DNA of 64,000 bases from Otatea glauca (lineage: Eukaryota; Streptophyta; Magnoliopsida; Poales; Poaceae). Below the pieces are notes generated by a model that made no database searches, was not told the origin of the DNA, and was given only the letters and a program-made list of their open reading frames with translations. Location: positions 51,547,869 through 51,611,868 of the forward strand of contig CM070721.1 in the NCBI GenBank assembly GCA_036346275.1. Direction: 5' to 3'. The position numbers and the translations under genes are program-made. Positions within the stretch are counted from its first letter, which is position 1, and each line of letters begins with the position of its first letter. This document shows, in pieces, positions 59,154-64,000 of the stretch.

Positions 59154-59158
<5 letters not shown>
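58741..59158. other. Spacer without recognised gene
   Basis: It holds mixed sequence after the U-box relic. I see no conserved frame or repeat. Confidence 0.4.

Positions 59159-59235
<77 letters not shown>
59159..59235. repeat. (TA)n microsatellite, about 38 units
   Basis: A pure TA run. The plus frame that crosses it reads as an Ile-Tyr repeat and is not a gene. Confidence 0.95.
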
Positions 59236-59236
<1 letters not shown>

Positions 59237-59241
<5 letters not shown>

Positions 59242-60883
59242 GCTATTCTATGCCAGCACGTAGAACTAGTTATTATACGCGCTGGCTGTAAACACCACGT
59301 AACGATGTGATTAAAACGGCATAGTAATTAAAGCGACGTAGTATGTAAACGTTTTATGATCAGACATTAAGTGTGAACTCAGATCGATAGTAAACCATTC
59401 CACGTATATAGCTAGAGTAACTAGAAAAAATGTTCCTATAGTTTTGTACATGAATCTTGTTTTTATTTATTTAGCCATATCTTTCAAATAAGAATGATTT
59501 TTGTCTTGAAATTTTACAGAGAAGTAGAATCCACCCTCCCCTACTTATGGTAATTTTTTGAGCATTTTTTAAAACTTGTACATGTGATTTTCATATGTTG
59601 TAACAGAAATTACTACATATTGACCTACGTTTTACTGCATGTATAGATAGGTTTTACTGCCACGCGGTGGTAAAATCTTATAGTACATTCGGTAAATTGA
59701 TAGTAAAAACTCATTCTGCGGTGTTTATTAGAGAGACTTATATCATTATGATCCTCTTGTCGTCTGTAAACTACTGGTGAAAACCGTTTGTTAATTGAAG
59801 CTACAAATAAAAAGTTATGACTAAAATAAAGTAATAACAGAATCATATACAAACTAACACATGCGCGTACTAGTTGTTTCGGTCACCCTTACTGCTTACT
59901 AGTTATTTCATTTTCTAGTTTGTATACAAGTCTGTTCTTTTTTTATTTTAGTTATAACTTTTTATTTGATGCTCCGATTCACAAACAAATTTCACCAGTA
60001 GATTACTGATGACGAGAGGAATAACATGATATAAGTTTCGGTAATAAACATTGCATGAATCAAATTTTATTGCTAAAATGAACATTGATTTACTACTGTA
60101 TGATACTAAAACACATATATATCGATAGTAAAATCTATATATAAGGATAGTAAAATTTGTTACCAGCTAGAAAAATTAATGTTTATTAATGAGACTTATA
60201 GATTTTATTATCGGTATACATAGATTTTACTGCCACGCAATAGTAAAATCTTACGGTACAATCGGTAAATTGGTAATAAAAACTCATTTGTGTAGTGTTT
60301 ATTAGCGAGACTTATATCATTATGATCTTCTTGTCGTCAGTAAATTACTAGTGAAAACCGTTCGTTAATTGGAGCTACGAATAAAAAGTTATGGCTAAAA
60401 TAAAGTAATAACAGAATCATATGCAAACTTACGTATGCGCGTACTAGTTGTTTCGGCCAGTAAGCGCTTGACTAGTTATTTCATTGTTTAGTTTGTATAC
60501 AAGTCTGTTCTTTCTTTATTTTAGTTATAACTTTTTATTCAATGCTCCAATTCACGAACAAATTTACGATGAATTCTTGATGGCGAGGAAGAACAACATG
60601 ATATAAGTTTCGCTAATAAACGTTGCATGAATCAAATTTTATTGCTAAAATGAACATCGATTTACTACTGTATGATAGTAAAACATATATAGATCGATAA
60701 TAAAATCTATATATAAGGATACTAAAATTTGTTACCAGCTAGATTTTTTTTTACTAAGTAGCATTTATTACTTATTCATATACAAACATGCTTGTCAACT
60801 AGATAGTCACGCGGGCTCGATCGATGCAGCAAACCTGGCTGGCGCGTAGAATATGCTATTCTACATGCAGCTGTAGAATAGCA
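59237..60883. mobile_element. Fold-back element with tandem internal duplication (boundaries tentative)
   Basis: Two direct copies of a ~570-bp unit lie at about 59,641-60,183 and 60,213-60,752. Each copy is itself an inverted repeat: TAAAAAGTTATGACTAAAAT near 59,808 pairs with ATTTTAGTTATAACTTTTTA near 59,945, with about 130-bp arms around a centre near 59,870. A perfect 11-bp hairpin (TGCTATTCTAC, 60,854-60,864, with GTAGAATAGCA, 60,873-60,883) marks one side; a related GCGCTATTCTATGCC lies at about 59,240 on the other. No transposase is encoded. Confidence 0.55.
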
Positions 60884-61766
60884 TTTCTATATATATATAC
60901 ATCTTGATATGTATATATACCTTTATATAAAGCTAGAGAGATTGGAGGCCAACTAGCCGTCCACGTAACTCTCCTCGTGAAAGGTCTTATAAAAAATTTG
61001 AAATTATGATCAGATCCTTCAATCGATTTTTAGCAGAATGAATAAAAAAATCGGTCCTCCTGTCGGTTTTTAATAAAATGGATCCGAGAAAAAAAATAGA
61101 ATTAAGTTTAGATCCCAATAAACTTTTTAGCAGAATTGACTAAAAAAAATGAAAATACGTTTGTATCCCTCCACGTTTTTAGAAAAATCCACAAATTCAC
61201 CAACGGCCTATAGCAATCCACAGATTTGATGACGGCTTATAGCAACCCGTTTTTGAAGAAAAAAAACTAAGAAAATCGAAATTACGCAAAAATGAACCCA
61301 CGTTTTCGCAGCGGTTTTTTCCACAGAAAGTGAGCCCGTGGTTCCATAGATTCACCGACGACTCCTAGCAATCCACAAATTCACCGACGGCTCCTAACAA
61401 CCCTTTTCTTAAGAAAAAACCCGAGAAAACCGAAATTGTGTGGCGTTTGCGTCCTCAGACCTATTTTTTTAGAAATAACCATCGAACCAAATTTCACACG
61501 GTGCGACGTCGCGCAACCAAATTTCGCACGACGCAGTGTAGCGCGCAACCCTGACCAGTAGTCTTCATGGTAAAACGGGTGTAGTCTTCATGGTAAAACG
61601 GGTGTCCCCAGTTCGGGATTTTTTTCATAGTACGCCTCAAGTGGAGACAAGAATGGTATCTTTCTTATGCTATAGCTTGATCAATATGGTGCGTACAATT
61701 TCATACATGTTAACTCGTAAACTTGCTACTTGCTAGATCTTTGTATCTCATATAAAAGAGCATATA
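60884..61766. other. Spacer with short repeats
   Basis: Four copies of a ~28-bp unit (CCACAAATTCACCGACGGCT followed by CCTAGCAA, with variants) lie near 61,191, 61,218, 61,344 and 61,373. An exact 23-bp tandem duplication of GTAGTCTTCATGGTAAAACG and the next three bases is at 61,558 and 61,581. No gene is seen. Confidence 0.6.
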
Positions 61767-61787
61767 CACTACAGGAAACAGGGAATT

Positions 61788-61918
61788 TAACGTCGGCCAT
61801 TTTAATTAACGTCGGCCGAAGAATAAGCCGACGTTAATTAGTTAATTAACGTCGGCTGACATGGGACCGGCGTTAATTAACTAATTAACGTCGGCTTATT
61901 CTTCGGCCGACGTTAGTA
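61788..61918. repeat. Subterminal inverted repeats of CACTA-2
   Basis: TTAACGTCGGC and its reverse complement GCCGACGTTAA alternate about eight times. The block TTAACGTCGGCCGAAGAATA near 61,817 is mirrored by TTATTCTTCGGCCGACGTTA near 61,895. Confidence 0.9.
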
Positions 61919-61939
61919 GCTGGGATAGGTACTGAAATC

Positions 61940-62360
61940 GGCAGCCCCGCGCCCAATTGCCTTGCTCCCGCCCAATCGCTCACGCCGCCCAATTGCTCAC
62001 GCCGCCCGCGCCCATGTCGCTCACGCCGCGCGCGCCGCCGCCGCGCGCTGCTCCGCCCGCGCGGCGCGCCACGCTCGCCCGTCGCCCTTCGCCGCTCCTC
62101 GTGCCCACGCCGTCCACGCCGCCGCGCCTCTCCCCGGCGACGCCCGCTCCCCTCGGCCCGCCCGTCGCCCGGCTCCCCTCCGCCCGCCCGGCTCCCCTCG
62201 GCCCGCCCGGCGGCGCCCGGCTCCCCTCGCCCGGCTCCCCTCCGGCCAGCGGCGCCCGGCTCCCTCCGCCCGCCCGGCTCCTCCGCCCGCCCCGCGATGC
62301 CCGGCTCCCCTCCGCCCGGCTCCCTCCGCCCGCCCGCGACGCCCGGCTCCCCTCCGGGAT
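61940..62360. repeat. GC-rich leader with 12-15 bp minisatellite
   Basis: Variants of CGCCCGGCTCCCCTC repeat many times. Long frames are open on both strands at once, as expected of a GC-rich simple repeat; none has a recognisable domain. Confidence 0.75.
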
Positions 62361-62999
62361 AAGGTACATACATTGAATCGGTTGCGAAACTTTAGGCATG
62401 TGATTAGGAGTTAGGACAAATATGAAATGATGGTGGATAACAAAATCGGGGGCATAACAAGTTCCAAGTATCTTTTGTGCTTGCACCACAGCTAAAAGTT
62501 GAAAGCAATGGGAAACAAGACAAGAGTGGAGATAATATAATGTTGTATGTTTGACCTAGCTTAAGGAAAGCCTAGCTATGACCCTATCCATGTTTTCTCT
62601 ACACCATATATAGCATGTAAAGAGCAAGGCGATGATACCTAAACCCTAAGAGGAGGGAGCCTGTACTGAATACCAACTTGCATGTTATGGAAGAGGATCT
62701 AGTTAGTTAGTATAATTAAGCGGCTCGTGCATGGCGGCTTTGAATTAATCGTGCGAGCCGGCACAAGAAAATTTATGCCACAATGTATGGAATACCACCA
62801 TATATGCATCTAGCTTGTTCATGCAAAGACACAGAACTTTTTAGGAATCAGCGGATCGAGGGGAGATCCCTTCACGAAATTAAATTGATTGCTCAAAAGA
62901 CATTACCACACGAAACCATGCACTGCTTGCATGTCAAAAAAAACGATGACGTATAATGTACATACATGCAGTTATATTGAAAATAATGGGTCTAAAAAC

Positions 63000-63060
<61 letters not shown>

Positions 63061-63390
63061 ATATCTATATACGGATGCATGGTGTATCTTTATGCAGTGG
63101 TGGGAGGAGATCAACCGATAATTAAGTTGCGTTTATAGCGGATCCAGTGTATTAGCTACCTCAATATATAAAGCGTATATGTATCACTACAATATACTTA
63201 AAGCTGATTTGATATCTTATGAATTGTGCACATTAGGCCGACTCAACTGAATTTTTATATATAGCTATCTTGATGGATCATTGTTAGAGAATTTCATATT
63301 TTCAATGTGGATTTTGTTTGGAATTTGTGCAATTGTTCTTCTTTGTTGTATACAACTGCATATTGTAAAGGTAACTATTACTTTTCATTT
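62361..63390 (+). other. CACTA-2 intron or spacer
   Basis: AT-rich sequence with no supported exon, containing a (TA)n run at 63,002-63,057. It ends at a probable acceptor (CATTACAG) just before the DUF4216 module. Confidence 0.4.
63002..63057. repeat. (TA)n microsatellite
   Basis: A pure TA run of about 28 units. Confidence 0.95.
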
Positions 63391-63405
63391 GATTCATCAT
63401 TACAG

Positions 63406-63892
63406 TCAATCGATGCACAAGGGATCGAAACAAATTTCTATGGAATCATTCAAAACATCCTCGAGTTCAAGTTTGCAGGGAATAAGGAGCTGAAAGTAGT
63501 CTTTTTCGATTGTGTTTGGTTTGATAGCAAACATGGGACTCATCAAAACCAGTATGGGATGGTAGAAGTCAAACACAACGAACAGCTACATGGCTATGAC
63601 AATTGTATCCTTGCTCACCAAGTTGAGCAGGTGTATTATATGCCATATCCATGCGCAAGACTGAGTGCTTGGTGGGTTGTGTACAAAGTGAATCCCGAGA
63701 ACGGTTACATACTCCTAGTGATCTTGGTTACCTTGATAGCCGGTGGAGGCTATGGAGGTTCTTGAGGTTTTCAAGATGAAGAATTGCCAAGCACTTTTGA
63801 TATAGAGAGTGGTCCAGTCTCGATTCTTTAGTCGGAGACCGTGGAGATATAACGATTCACGAGAAGCGGAGAAGACAACCAATCAAGAAAAA
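63406..63892 (+). pseudogene. CACTA-associated DUF4216 module
   Basis: After CATTACAG the frame reads SIDAQGIETNFYGIIQNILE, FKFAGNKELKVVFFDCVWFD, then ILAHQVEQVYYMPYPC and LSAWWVVYKVNPENG, matching the DUF4216 pattern at the C-terminus of plant CACTA transposases. Downstream, in another frame, GDRGDITIHEKRRRQPIKKK then a stop near 63,892 resembles the usual basic tail. A frame change lies near 63,770. The role of DUF4216 is unknown. The catalytic TNP2 part is absent upstream, so no active transposase is made. Confidence 0.75.
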
Positions 63893-64000
63893 GTAACATA
63901 TCATCCCTTAGAAAGAAGGAGACTACATCATCGTGACATTGATGAATTTTGACAAGTAAATTTAAATTTCATTTTTAATTCTCTAATTTTGTGTGTTTAT
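63893..64000. other. Window end, CACTA-2 downstream sequence
   Basis: AT-rich sequence after the DUF4216 stop. The element continues beyond the window. Confidence 0.5.

Larger units (their letters stand above)
61767..64000 (+). mobile_element. CACTA-2: 5' part of a second En/Spm element, running off the window
   Basis: The left end CACTACAGGAAACAGGGAAT is a typical grass CACTA terminus. It is followed by inverted copies of TTAACGTCGGC, a GC-rich leader, AT-rich introns and a DUF4216 coding module. The right end is not in the window. TNP2 itself is not seen in these 2.2 kb, so the element has probably lost its middle. Confidence 0.8.

Noticed and set aside
59053..59310. Ile-Tyr repeat protein
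   Set aside because: It is the translation of a (TA)n microsatellite; the same holds for 62,889-63,138.
61885..62489. Long GC-rich frames on both strands (139-169 codons)
   Set aside because: They translate a 12-15 bp GC-rich minisatellite in the CACTA-2 leader. Both strands are open because stop codons are rare in such sequence.

Overview
This is a transposon-dominated stretch of a plant nuclear genome. The elements and gene relics are grass-like: Tekay/Del-type Ty3/gypsy retrotransposons with ~3 kb LTRs, CACTA (En/Spm) transposons with TNP2 transposase, a Helitron, fold-back MITE-like elements, an Xa21-type LRR receptor-kinase relic and a U-box/ARM relic. A Poaceae genome is well supported; Oryza or a close relative is my guess from the LRR relic. 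I see no intact host gene and no prokaryotic feature. Most reading frames on both strands are parts of broken element genes or chance frames in LTRs and GC-rich leaders.

Layout. 1-2.9 kb: a fold-back element (138-668), a 48-bp/16-codon repeat in a possible Pro/Ala-rich frame (minus strand), and a degenerate ~170-bp tandem array. 3.4-4.7 kb: an old Ty3/gypsy remnant (polyprotein tail, LTR, perfect tRNA-iMet-type PBS, leader). 5.0-10.4 kb: an old Tekay remnant (RT to chromodomain plus 3' LTR). 10.5-11.4 kb: a non-autonomous Helitron. 11,451-24,339: full-length Tekay element T1 on the minus strand, TSD ATATC. 24.3-25.7 kb: LRR receptor-kinase pseudogene, then an inverted relative of the ~170-bp array. 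27,773-39,567: full-length Tekay element T2 on the plus strand, TSD CTATG, splitting an older LTR-like sequence. 40,152-52,241: a 12.1-kb CACTA transposon with a TNP2 gene and a second gene (TNPA-like plus C48/Ulp1-like protease). 54.1-58.7 kb: a U-box/ARM pseudogene split by a ~4-kb LTR element that carries gag but no pol. 59.2-60.9 kb: a tandemly duplicated fold-back unit. 61,767 to the end: the 5' part of a second CACTA element with a DUF4216 module.

Nesting gives a partial order of events: the Helitron and T1 landed next to each other upstream of the LRR relic; T2 landed in an older LTR; the gag-only element landed inside the U-box relic. The host fragments are passengers.

The most unusual signal concerns sequence quality. 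In T1, T2 and the CACTA element, differences between paired LTRs or palindrome arms, and many frame breaks, sit at CAG/CTG/CCG trinucleotides, often with a base lost or CWG read as CG or CGA. These are the plant CHG methylation contexts. This looks more like methylation-linked base-calling error in a long-read assembly than mutation. The older 5-7.6 kb remnant instead shows CAG-to-TAG stops, as expected from true deamination. If so, T1 and T2 may be younger and more intact than they read here.
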